DNA from: Trametes villosa
Lineage: Eukaryota; Basidiomycota; Agaricomycetes; Polyporales; Polyporaceae
DNA length: 64,000 nt
Assembly: GCA_002964805.2 (NCBI GenBank)
Contig: PUDQ02000033.1
Location: forward strand, 1,736,001-1,800,000
Direction of reading: 5' to 3'
The notes under the pieces were generated by a model. That model had not been told where the DNA came from and ran no database searches. It saw only the letters and a program-made list of their open reading frames with translations. Made by a program: the position numbers and the translations under genes. Below, piece after piece: positions 51,338-61,740 of the stretch (its first letter is position 1; each line of letters begins with the position of its first letter).

Positions 51338-52094
51338 CGCGCGTGCCCTGGCCGATGGGGGGATCGTTGGAGGGTTAGACGGGCTGCCGGACGGTGGGCA
51401 GGACTGGAGGGGGAGGCCGACGTCGGGGAGACGACGAAGCCCGATATAAGGCCCATTGCCGCTGGGGAGGCTGCCTCATGGTGGTCGTTCATGTAAAAAG
51501 AGATGCGTTACCGCGGTCAAGCGGGTGAGAGTTAGAATCACATCAACGGCGAGCGTCGTACAGCCACCCCCGCTCCCTCACGCGCGCTCATATCGTACCG
51601 GCCTCGCGCACCACCTCTTCACCAGTACTTACTCTCCGGAGCGTCATGAAATTAGACATGGAACGCGCGAGCCCCCTACATGTCTATCCGCGATGCTGAT
51701 TGGAATCCCTCGCACACCGGGAGCGGTTCTGTTCTAGACTGACGCTGGGCATATCCCACGGGTGCCATTCCACTGGAAGCAAATGACAATTTTGAAGACA
51801 TCGATCCGTGCCTGACGGTACGATGCTTATGCTTGGCAGTACGCCGAGACGCCATCCCGCGACTGCGGTCGCCGTTGTTTGGCCGCGGATTCGGAAAGGC
51901 GGCTGAGTTGCTCACACCGAAGGACTTCGTGAGGAAGTAGCGAATATATATCTAAAAGGGCGAGCATGAGGGCTAGATGCGGTGACTGGTACGATGTTAA
52001 TCTTCAAAACAATGAGCAACCAAGAGCGAGAGCGTCCAAGCCGATGCGCCTGCTTTCGTTCAGCGGAACGCTAGAGCGACAGCGTCTGTGTCGC
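51338..52094. other. Spacer between paralogues A and B
   Basis: 757 bases: promoter of A and 3' flank of B. Near 52003-52070, AAAACAATGAGCAACCAAGAG begins a stretch that is repeated downstream of paralogue C. No gene is visible. Confidence 0.5.
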
Positions 52095-53601
52095 CTAGTT
52101 GTAGGGGAGCGTGTCTGTGGACTCCGCAACGTCGACCATCGCATAAGCTCCGCCGGAGCCCTTCCGACTGTAGACAGAGCCTGTGGATCGCCGGGTCATG
52201 GTACTATACCGGCTGCCGGGAGGGCTCCGAACCATGGGGCCTCTGGAGTGAGTTTGGGATAAGCGCGTCCGGTCAGCAAGACATTAACATGGCGGTAAGT
52301 AGTCCGAAAGCTCACCTTCGGTACAGCCTATACATATCAGCAGCGGCTACCGCATCCTCGTAGAGCGTTTCTAGGAGCGGGTCGACCTGACCTGCAGCGG
52401 GACGGTTGAAGCGGAAGTAGAAGTCGGCGCCTTCTTGGAAGTCCTTCTCGATGCAGTCCAGTACTTCGCTCTTCCACGATAACCACAGCTCCGTGTCGTT
52501 GGGGAGCAAGTCATTCAGTACTCGCTCGAGTGCTTGCTTCTTCGCGGGGGCGAGGAGCAGCAACGCGAAGGTGACCATCGCCGTCCTGGTGCCAAGCTCG
52601 TACTTCTCGAGTTCTCCCGGTTTGAACCGCAGAACCTGGTCCCGGAGGATCGCGCGTTGGATGTTCTCTCGATCCAGGGAAGAGAGGTAGGAGTTGTACG
52701 CCCAGGAGCAGAAGAGAGTGGCCAGGAAGAGGAGTTGCCCATGCAACGAGCTCTGCGGGATGAGGAGCAGCTGGGAGATGAACTGGAGGGTAAGGAGCAA
52801 TGAGCAGATGCCGATGTTGTGGTACTCGGGCGCGCTGTCGTAGTCGAGGCTGAACTGGCCTCGGGTGATCGCGTTGACTGCGCCCTCCGCTCCCTTCAGT
52901 ATCACCAGCTCGGTCCTTCCGCCCTCGAGAACGCCGTCTCCGGGCGGGGCACCCTGCGCAGGCTCGGGGTGCTTGTACTTGAGGGTTCCCGTCGCGATGA
53001 CGAAACACGAGAGACCGTTGCTGATGATGCCGAGGAGGATGATTGCGAAGCAGAACCAGTCGCGGATGAGAGCGCATCCAGCGCACGCGCCGAGCGATGT
53101 GAAGATAGGGATGCTAGCGAAGATGCTAGTCACATCACGTCCTTGCCGCGGAATCTCTTCAGGATGCGGCGTGTGCGTAAGGTTCGCGATGGTCACGAAA
53201 CCGGGGGTCGTCCGGCGCGTGCTCTGCGGGGGCGTCTGAGTGACCGGAAGGTCTTTGCACTCCTCGACGAAAAGCCGCGCGACGTGCGTGGTCTTGGGCA
53301 GGATCGTTCCGGACTGGGAGGCGGTGAACTTGGGTCCCTCCGTCCCGTCGAACTCGAAAAGGACCGCCGGCTCGACGTTGACTCCAGGGTAGAGCGCGTC
53401 CCAGAAGCGCGACCGGCTGAGTTGGCCGTACCTCTTCGCGATCTCGTAACTTCCGGGCTGGTTGTACCACCCAAGCCATTTGCGGCCCTCGTAGACGTGG
53501 ACGGTGGCCATGGCGGAGACAGAGACGTCACCGCCGAAAAAGCCGGCTACGCCGGAGATATCGAGGTCGAAACCGTTCTTTGACGAGTCTGAGTCCGACA
53601 T
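52095..53601 (-). CDS. Array paralogue B: unrecognised multi-pass membrane protein, longest tail
   Basis: ATG 53601 (MSDSDSSKNGFDLDISG). Exon 1 ends at 52316, a 73-base intron follows (GTGAGCTTTCGG, branch-like TGCTGAC, acceptor CTCCAG), and the terminal exon 52242-52095 is in frame and ends YNStop: 477 residues. Shared blocks are GVAGFFGGDVSVSAMATVHV, RSRFWDALYPGVNVEPAVLF, GPKFTASQSGT, VVLKG-type (LVILKGAEGAVNAITRGQFS), and LGTRTAMVTFALLLLAPAKK. About four or five membrane spans. The terminal exon adds a Ser/Thr-rich tail (RYSTMTRRSTGSVYSRKGSG). If the intron is retained, the protein stops at once after LYRR. B may be the least decayed copy of the closely related trio B, C, D. Confidence 0.78.
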
Positions 53602-55208
53602 CGCGTAGACCAAGAATGAGCAAGAAGGGAGGATGCGGGCGGGTAAAGCGTGAAGGCGAAGGAGCGCTGGCAGGTGTGTTATGAGCACAACTATGGAAAC
53701 GCGAAAACGACGAGGATTGCGCGCGGTGCGTCCACTTGCCGGCAGTCTACTTGCACTGTTGTGCATGTCAGCATATCTCCGTGCTGCGTTGTGGCAGAAC
53801 GCAGCTTGTGTCAAGCCACGGGTCGACAAAGATGGTAGTTGGGAGTGTGGTTCGATAAGACCTTCTATGTCCGTCTAGTGGCACGCCGCATTGCTCCGCG
53901 CCGTAGTCGTGAGGTGGTTGTTGGTGCGATATGCCGGAGTAGGATAACAATGCTCATGTCCTGTGCACGGGGAACAGCGTCATTAAGCAGGCAATCGATT
54001 GAACCCTCCCAGGTGTGACTGTACCTCTCTTCTCGGCCACCACGCCCTTGCCAGATTATGCGGCGCGAGTTGGGCGTGGGCAAGCTGAACACGCGGACAG
54101 TCGAGCTTTGAGCTTCAGAATCAAAGCTTCAAGTCTCACACCGTCTCTCAGACGAGAAGTGTATGGAATTGGATGTGAGCTACCCTGAATGCGTGGGCAG
54201 TCAAGTCTGCGCGGTATATTGAGTAAGAGCGTGCGCAACGAGTATGAAAGCTACTTGCCTTAGACTGCTGGTGAGTGGAGTGAGCCTAAGCAACGAGCAC
54301 GGACCTGCCTAGAGTTAGCCCAGACCGTGGTGCTGAACAACTCAAGCTGAGGGCCTCAACAACGGCGAGGAGCGGGGGTACGGCTAGTTGGTCGACCGCG
54401 GTATTGGGCGCTCGATTCAACTTCACGGGATGCAGGCGCACCACGCACATGCAGAATTTCCTAGAGCCAGTTCCATGCACCGCGCTGCGCATTTTCTTCC
54501 TGCGCTAGAGAGATGCAACCGTAGAAGACTAGAATGAGAGAGACGATCGCAGAGTGAGAAGACAACGTACCGACGCGCGACGAGGCCCCTCTCCGGCGCT
54601 TGACCTCTTCAAATTGGCGCTCAACGCGAACACCTCGATCGAGCACGACGTCGTTCTCACTTTCCTCTTCAACGTTGACATTGATATCCCCTAGGTGTTG
54701 CGAAGATGATAGGAAAGCGCGACTGAACGGTACATTCAGCGCTGAGGAGAAGCCGGGGCGACTCTCTGAGGATATCGACGCGTCCCGGACGTCTGAGGAG
54801 AGGCGCTCGGGGTGCAGCAGATTTACTATGCATCGGCCGCATCATATGAGGCTCGAGGCTCAGGGGCGCAACGTTTACATCTACACAGCTCAATGAGAGA
54901 TGGACTACAGTGTGTGTGGAATGTGGTAGTAATGCTCTCCGAAAATTTTCTCAGCACTGCGCGGGAGGCCGACAGTCCTCGAGAGGTGAACGATAGATAG
55001 ATATCGAGACGAGTGAACGCGGGGCTTAGCTGTGGTGTCTAGTATGATGGTAAACTCCAAAACAATGAGCGACCGAGAGCGACGAGCGTTTAAAGCAATG
55101 CGTCCGTCTTCGTACAGCAGTTGCGGTGTCCGTGCTGCCTACGTAGTCGTAGGGGAGTGTCTCGGTGGGGCCCGCGACGTCGCGCGTTCCGTGAGTTCCG
55201 CCGATCGC
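53602..55208. other. Spacer between paralogues B and C
   Basis: 1.6 kb. Next to B it contains a promoter segment (about 53690-53800) that recurs upstream of C and, in part, D. Near 54540-54830 the minus strand holds an isolated open stretch (FSSALNVPFSRAFLSSSQHL, then INVNVEEESENDVVLDRG, QFEEVKRRRGASSR) that looks like an exon of another gene. No start, partner exons or family could be found, so it may be a remnant. Confidence 0.4.
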
Positions 55209-56662
55209 CTAGGCATCCTTCGGACGAGTGGCAGATTCTGCGGATTGCCCGGTGATGGTGCTGGCTCGGCCAGTCGCAGGGCGCCGAGAGAGATGAGCTC
55301 TTAATTCGTTTAGGATAAGGGTCTCCGGTCAGTACGACGTTACATAGCGGGAAGTGGTTCGAGAGCTCACCTCTGGTACACATAATACGTCTCGGCAGCT
55401 GCCACCGCGTCCTCATACAGCGCTTCCAGGAGGAGATCGCGCTGGTCATCATCGGGGCGGTTGAAGCGGAACTGAAAATCTACCCCTTCTTGGAGATCCT
55501 CGTCGATGCAGCGCAGTACCTCGGCCTTCCAGAACGACCACGTCTCGGTGTCGTTCGGGCATAGGTCATTGATGACTCGGTCGAGAGCTTGCTTCTTTGC
55601 GGGAGCAAGGACGAGCAACGCGAAGACGACCGTAGCCGGTCTAGTCCCCAGCTCGAATTTCTCGAACTGGCTGGGTTGGATCTTCAGCACCTGGTCGCAG
55701 AGGATTTTACGTTGTGTCGTCTCCCGGCACTGGGAGGCTAGGTAGAGATTGTACAGCCAAGAGCAAAGGAGAGTGGCGAGGAAGAGGAGTTGCCCGTGGA
55801 GCGTGCTCTGCGACATGAGGAGGAGCTGGGCAAGGAACTGGAGCGTCAGGAGTATGGAGCAGAACCCGATGTCGTGGTAGTGGGGTGCGCTGTCGTAGTC
55901 GATGGTGAACTGGCCTCTCGTGACCGCGTTGACGGCGCCCTCATGTCCCTTCAATATTACCAGGCCGGTCGATCCGCTCTCGAGCACACCATCTCCAGGA
56001 GGGGCGCCTGCGGCAGGCTCGGGATGTTTGTATTTGAGGGTGCCCGTCGCGATCACGAGGCAAGAGAGACCGTTGCTGACCATGCCGAGCAGGATGATTA
56101 TGAAGCAGTACTGGTCGCCAATGAGAGCACATCCAACGCATGCGCCGAGAGATACGAGGATAGCGACACTGGCGAAGACGCTGGATGACATGCCGCGTTC
56201 CAACCACAGGGTCTCTACGAGGCGCGGCGTATGAGTGAGGTGGGCGATGGTCACGAAACCGGGGATTGATGGGCTCAGCGTATTCGGTTGAGGATGTTTC
56301 CAGCGGGCGACAACAGCATCCTTGCACACCTCCGCGAAAAGATGTGCGACATGTGTGGTCTTGGGTAGGACCGTTCCGGATTGGGTGCCAGTAAACTTGG
56401 GGCCCTCCGTCCCGTCGAACCCGAAGAGGGCTGCTGGCTCGACATTGGCCCCGGGGTAGAGCGTGTCCCAGAAGCGTGAACGACTGAGCTGGCCGTACCT
56501 CTTCGCGATCTCATAACTCCCAGGCTGGTTGTACCACCCCAACCATCGGCGCCATTGGTAAACGTGGATGGTGGACATCGCGGAGACGGAGACATCTCCT
56601 CCGAAGAAGCCGACCACGCCAGAGACATCGAGATTGAAGCCGCTGCTCGATGGATCTGACAT
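55209..56662 (-). CDS. Array paralogue C: unrecognised multi-pass membrane protein
   Basis: ATG 56662 (MSDPSSSGFNLDVSGVV). Exon 1 ends at 55371 (QR with TGA in the donor AG|GTGAGC). An in-frame terminal exon 55299-55209 follows acceptor ATTAAG and ends RPKDAStop, for 460 residues. It carries the family blocks (GFFGGDVSVSAMSTIHVY, RSRFWDTLYPGANVEPAALF, GPKFTGTQSGTVLPKTTHVA, EGAVNAVTRGQFTIDYDSAP) and the paired membrane spans near residues 190-240 and 295-345. Past its TAG, the DNA still resembles the end of B's last exon (ACACTCCCCTACGACTAC), so the tail has been shortened relative to B. Confidence 0.76.
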
Positions 56663-57474
56663 TGCGCGGAGGAGGTGCGAGAAATAGTGGGAGAGGCGAG
56701 CGGCTAGAGCGTGAAGGCCAAGGAGCTCTGGTAGGGCGAATATGCACCCGACCACGAGAGAGCACAGATGATGAGGGTCGGGCGGGACACGTCCAGTCGC
56801 CTACCTGCCGTTACCTGTACCGTTGTGCATGTCGGCCCGACCGCGTCTCCGTGCTGTGACAGCGCGTAGCTTGGCAAGCCTTCCGCGCGGTAGTTGCGAG
56901 GCTGCCCCATGACCCATGATGGCGGGGAAAGATGGCGGCAGAATCCTGCTGGGAGCAGTGTGGTGGTCAGATAATCAATCGAAGCCTCACCTGCGACAGT
57001 ACTTCCAATCCACAGCTCTTCACGACCACCATGCAGTGTGCACGAGCTGCGCATGTATTTACGGCATGACGTATCATTCATACCGTATTGCCGCTCGAGG
57101 GCGCTAGGAGGGGTGTTGAAGCAAGCCAGAGATACAGTCGTCGAGCATAAAAACGAGGTGTGTTGGTTGTCCTATACAGGCTGGCGTCGTGGTGCGGAGG
57201 CAAACAGATGGGGTACCACAACAGTACGGACGCTGTCTGACGCTGTACTGAACGCTTCGGCAAGCGCCGGCAAGCAGGCACTCGCCCGCCCAAAAACTAA
57301 CCTGGACCAGATTCACGAGGAAGTAGCGTATAGATATTGAGTAGAGCGCACAAATGGCGTAGTTGCAATGATTACTATACAGCGGTCAGCGTCAACGCCA
57401 GAGCACCTGCGTTCGTGCACCATATCGCCTGCGCGACGTCGCGAATTGTGTGAATTGCGCCGCTCGCCAGGCGC
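56663..57474. other. Spacer between paralogues C and D
   Basis: 812 bases. TTGTGCATGTCGGC...TCTCCGTGCTG near 56823-56860 matches the segment upstream of B. No gene is visible. Confidence 0.5.
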
Positions 57475-58911
57475 CTAGGAGTCCTTAGGATGCGCAACAG
57501 ACTCTGTGGATTGCCCGGTCATGGTACCGTCCCAGCTACTGGAATAGCTCTGAACCATGGTGCCTCTGGGGTAGTTGAAGTCAAGCGTGTCCGGTCAGCA
57601 GGACATCACGCTGGCGGTGAGTAACGTGTAAGCTCACCTTCGGTACATCCCGTACATATCAGCAGCCGCTACCGCGTCCTCGTAAAGCGTTTCCAGGAGC
57701 GGGTTGACATGGCCTGTGGTGGGGCGATTGAAGCGGAATTGGAAGTCCATCCCTTCTCGGAAGTCCTCCTCGATGCAGTCCAGTACCTCTCTCTTCCACG
57801 ACAACCACACATCAGTGTCGTTCGGGAGTAAGCCATTGAGCACTCGCTCCAGGGCATGCTTCTTTGCGGGGGCGAGGAGGAGCAACGCGAAGGTGACCAT
57901 CGCCGTCCTGGTCCCCAGTTCGTACTTCTCAAGCCTGAGTCCTCCCGGCTTGGACTGTAGAATCTGGTCGCGGAGGATGGCCCGCTGTATGTTCTCTCGA
58001 TCCACAGAAGCGTCCAGGTAGAAGTTGTACACCCAAGAGCAGCAAAGAGTGGCGAGGAATAAGAGCTGTCCGCGAAGCGAGCTCTGTGGGATGAGGAGGA
58101 GCTGGACAAGGAATTGGAGGGTGAGGAGCAACGAGCAAATGCCGATGTTGTGGTAATGGGGTGCGCTGTCGTAGTCGAGGGTGAACTGGCCGCTCGTGAT
58201 CGCGTTGACTGCGCCCTCCGATCCCTTCAATACCACCACCTCGTTCCCCCCGCCCCCCAGCACGCCATCGCCGGGAAGGACGTCCTGTGCAGTGTCGGGG
58301 TGCTTGAATTTGAGGGTGCCCGTCGCGATCACGAGGCAAGAGAGGCCGTTGCTGACCATGCCGAGCAGAATGATCGCAAAGGAGAACCAATCGCGCATGA
58401 GAGCGCATTCGACGCACGCGCCGAGCGACGCGAGGATGGGAATGGTGGCAAATATACGGGTCGCATCACGTCCTCGCCGTAGGACCTCGACGGGGAGCGG
58501 TGTATGAGTGAGGTAGGCGATGGTCACGTAACCGGGGGTGGTCCTACGCGTGCCCGGGCGAGGAAGCTGGGTGACTGGGAGGTCCTTACACTCCTCCACG
58601 AAGAGGCGGGCGACGTGCGCGGTCTTGGCTCGAAACGTGCCGGATTGGGAGGACATGAACTTGGGCCCCTCCGTCCCATCGAACCCGAATAGGACTGCCG
58701 GCTCGATATTGGCTCCAGGGTAGAGCGCATCCCAGAAGCGCGAACGGCTGAGCTGGCCGTACCTCTTCGCGATCTCGTAGCTCCCGGGCTGATTGTACCA
58801 ACCCAGCCATTTGCGCCCCTTGTATACGTGCACGGTGGCCATCGCGGAGACGGCCATTTCTTCACTCAGTAGGCCAACCACGCCAGACATGTCGAGGTTG
58901 AAGCCGGCCAT
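57475..58911 (-). CDS. Array paralogue D: membrane protein with lost original start codon
   Basis: The reading frame is open from 58926, but the codon where B and C have ATG (MSD) is GTG here. The first real ATG is at 58911 (MAGFNLDMSGVVG), five codons later. Exon 1 runs to 57638. The intron (donor AG|GTGAGCTTACAC, TGCTGACCGGA, acceptor CCCCAG) leads to terminal exon 57565-57475, ending HPKDSStop: 454 residues. GFFGGD is altered to GLLSEEMAVSAMATVHVYKG. Other blocks are kept (RSRFWDALYPGANIEPAVLF, LGTRTAMVTFALLLLAPAKK). A two-residue insertion lies in VDREN and another in the SKPGGLRLEKYE loop relative to B. The stop TAG is shared with C. Confidence 0.73.
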
Positions 58912-59980
58912 CGATGAGTCTGACACGGCGTAGACGAGGTGCGAAGTAGATTGGACGATGCGAGGGGGGCAAGTGAACGCGAAGGAGTTCAGGCCAGGTG
59001 AGAAAGCATGTAGACCGCGCCGATGTGCGAGCGTGCACGAGGATTGCGCGTGTTGCGCCCGCTTGCCAACTGGCAGTGTGCGTCAAGTCCTAGGCCGACG
59101 AAGGCGGCAACTGTGAGCGGAGGTGTGAGGAAACGTCCTGGGCCCCTGCCAGTGCCAAAGAGGCGCGCTTGCCCCCCTCGAGGCACCCACGATGTGGTCT
59201 GATCATTTGATACGTCGTAGGCGGATGAGGATTCTGTTCTGCGGAGAGTGCGGCGATTAGGTCAGTCATTGGAACCGCCCATATACGAGAGTACCTCTTC
59301 CCAGCCCCTGCGCGCAAGAAAAACGCGTGTACGACATACTGCGCATCATTCACATCGTATATTTGCTCGAGGGCGCTGGCTATATGCCTAGCGAAAGATG
59401 AGATCTTGAGAGGCAGCTTGCGATTGCTCGTCATCAGCATCCGCGTGCTTCGGCATCGATACTGACTGAACCATCATGGAAATAGCTCACCAGGGAGAGG
59501 TGCGCCAGTTTCTCCAGCTGCGTTCCCCGAGAATTATCATAGCTTGTGGAACAAAGTCAAGAGTGGATGAAGGCAAGCGCCTGCCAGGATGCGGCACAGC
59601 TTCGACACCACGTCGCAAGAAGGCTTTGCGTTCAATGAGCATCAGGGTAAGTATGATATTCTTCATCGTCGGTATGTATACAGGGGGGATACGCAAGAAC
59701 ATGAATACGGTCGGCGCGAAGGCAGCAGGCCTGGAGACTACGAAGTTGGTGGTATGCGTGATATTGACACAAGTTCCAAGAACGATACGAGGTTCAGGAG
59801 AGACAGATTACAGCGAGTAAGGAAAGTCTATACCGTGAATCGAGTGGAGGACATATAGGTTATCAGAATACACAGCAGGAGGGGTCGTTAGGCAGATAGA
59901 TCAACAACAACAAGGTGGGTATCGCGCGACGAGGTTCGGCTGTGGAATGGGATGGCGCCACGCTCAATACTGGCAGCACT
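58912..59980. other. Spacer between paralogues D and E
   Basis: 1.07 kb. Upstream of D, GAGGATTGCGCG..TGCGCCCGCTTGCC (about 59038-59072) matches the sequence upstream of B. Short open frames at 59470-59860 show no recognisable domain. No gene called. Confidence 0.45.
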
Positions 59981-61237
59981 TTAGAAGCGGGCACGGGTGG
60001 AGGCGTAGAGGTTGACAGCAGCCTGCGCGTCGCCGAGCAGGGTGCGCATCAAGGTGGTCTCCTGCGCATTGAATCCAGCGGCCTCCTGAGGCAGCTCATA
60101 GTCGAAGATCGGCTTCTCCTCCTTGAGCCGGCGGGCGACGGTCTGCCTCCAGGTAGTCCAGACGCGCGTGTTGTTCGGGATGAGGGCGGAGAGCTGCTCC
60201 TCGATGTTCTCCACATTCAGGACCTGGATCAAGAAGACCGCCATGGTGGCGCGGGTGCCGAAGCTGTAGCGCTTGGTCGAGGGTACGTCGAGGAGGTCCT
60301 CCAAGATGACTTTCGCCTTGGCCTTCTTCTCGACGGAAGCCATGAGGATGTTGTACAGCCAGGCCACTGCCATAGAGAGGAGGAAGCACAGCTGCCCGAT
60401 GACGGTTCCCTGCGGCACGATGACGAGCTGGGCGAGCCACTGGAGGGTGGACAGGGCGGCGGCGGTGCCAAGTCGCCCGAGGGACTTCTCGTCCCTGAAG
60501 CGCAGAGAGAAGCAGCCGCGAGTGACGGTGTTGACCGCGTCCTCAGACCCCTTGAGGACGACGATCTCGTTTCCGGACTCGAGGAAGCCGTCGCCGGCAG
60601 GCGCACCCGGGATGGAGGCGGGGCGAGTGAAGGTGAAGTCACCTGAGCGGAGGGCAATCGACGTAGCGGCGTTGCACACCATACCGAGCACGATCGCCGA
60701 GAAAACGTGCCAATCCCCGACGTAAGCACACCCAGCAGAGGCACCGATGCTGGCAAGGATAGGGAGGAACGGCGCAGCCACCTTCAGCGTGGGGTGCGCC
60801 TCGCTCGCGGAGGCGTGGTGGATATCAGCGACGGTCACGGCGAACGGGGTGGTGACACGGCCCTCAGCGATGGCGTCGATGCGTTGCTTCTTGCAGTGCT
60901 CGAGGAGAACCTGCGCGACCTCTCCGGTCGTGTCCAGAGTCGTTCCGGAGAACGAGGCCACGAACTTGGGCCCGCCAGGGCTGGCCGTGGTCCGCGACAG
61001 AGCGTCCGGGTTGGCACTGACGCCGCCGTGAAGGCCGTCCCAGAAGCAGGACTGGGAGACGGCCGAGAGGCGCTTGGCGACCTCAAAGGCACCGGGGGAG
61101 TTGTAGAGGCTCGGCACATTGCGGCGGCCGTAGAGGTAGGAGGCGGTCTGAGCGGAAGCAGCAGCGTCCCCGCCGAAGAAGCCCGCAAAACCGGTGACGA
61201 GGAGAGGGGTGTCGGTGGTCTGGTGTTGGCACGACAT
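59981..61237 (-). CDS. Array paralogue E: diverged unrecognised membrane protein
   Basis: Single exon, 418 residues, ATG 61237 (MSCQHQTTDTPLLVTGFAG) to TAA at 59981. It keeps the family order with more substitutions: TGFAGFFGGDAAASAQTASY, LYNSPGAFEVAKRL, QSCFWDGLHGG, GGPKFVASFSGT, first membrane pair (FLPILASIGASAGCAYVG, VFSAIVLGMVCNAA), VVLKGSEDAVNTVTRGCFSL, second pair (LSTLQWLAQLVIVPQG, CFLLSMAVAWLYNI), FGTRATMAVFLIQVL and LIPNNTRVWTTWR. It ends TRARF with no donor at the stop, so the terminal intron of A-D is absent. Confidence 0.8.
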   Translation of the reverse strand: MSCQHQTTDTPLLVTGFAGFFGGDAAASAQTASYLYGRRNVPSLYNSPGAFEVAKRLSAVSQSCFWDGLHGGVSANPDALSRTTASPGGPKFVASFSGTTLDTTGEVAQVLLEHCKKQRIDAIAEGRVTTPFAVTVADIHHASASEAHPTLKVAAPFLPILASIGASAGCAYVGDWHVFSAIVLGMVCNAATSIALRSGDFTFTRPASIPGAPAGDGFLESGNEIVVLKGSEDAVNTVTRGCFSLRFRDEKSLGRLGTAAALSTLQWLAQLVIVPQGTVIGQLCFLLSMAVAWLYNILMASVEKKAKAKVILEDLLDVPSTKRYSFGTRATMAVFLIQVLNVENIEEQLSALIPNNTRVWTTWRQTVARRLKEEKPIFDYELPQEAAGFNAQETTLMRTLLGDAQAAVNLYASTRARF

Positions 61238-61740
61238 GTTGATAACGCGTGGAAGTGATAGAACTGTATCAGGTTAGTATGGTTTCCCGCGTTCATTACA
61301 AGGCATGCTGCACTCACGAGCGAGGGAGATGGTGTGAGTAGGCGGGGATCTGGATATGGCGGATGCAGATAGGTAGCACCCCGAGCCACTTATACGAAGT
61401 GCAGCATGGGCGGTGTTGGCGCCTTACAGCAGCTGATCAGTAGAAACCACGACTTCGAAGCGAGGCGGTTCACTTAGTATGTGGTCTAGCTCTGCTGGAG
61501 AACGTATGTGGTTTCCGATTTGACCACGTCGAGGGATATTCCTGTGAACTAGAGAACTTCTTCGACGGACTTTTCCGAATGCTGTGTATCATATAAGGTG
61601 GTCAGCGACACTTCGCGACATAACCCAAGGATAGGACATGAGGTGCACCTGTAGGCTGTGCGATCCGGTCGCTGTTTACGGCAGCCGTCTGAGAAGAGAC
61701 GAACCAGACGCATCTATTTGGAAGTGAGGTACCACGAGTG
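61238..61740. other. Spacer between paralogues E and F
   Basis: 503 bases: promoter of E, including a TATA-like site, and 3' flank of F. No gene is visible. Confidence 0.5.
61389..61394 (-). promoter_or_regulatory. TATA-like box of paralogue E
   Basis: TATAAG on the coding strand, about 152 bases upstream of the ATG at 61237, followed by a GC-rich leader. Confidence 0.35.
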
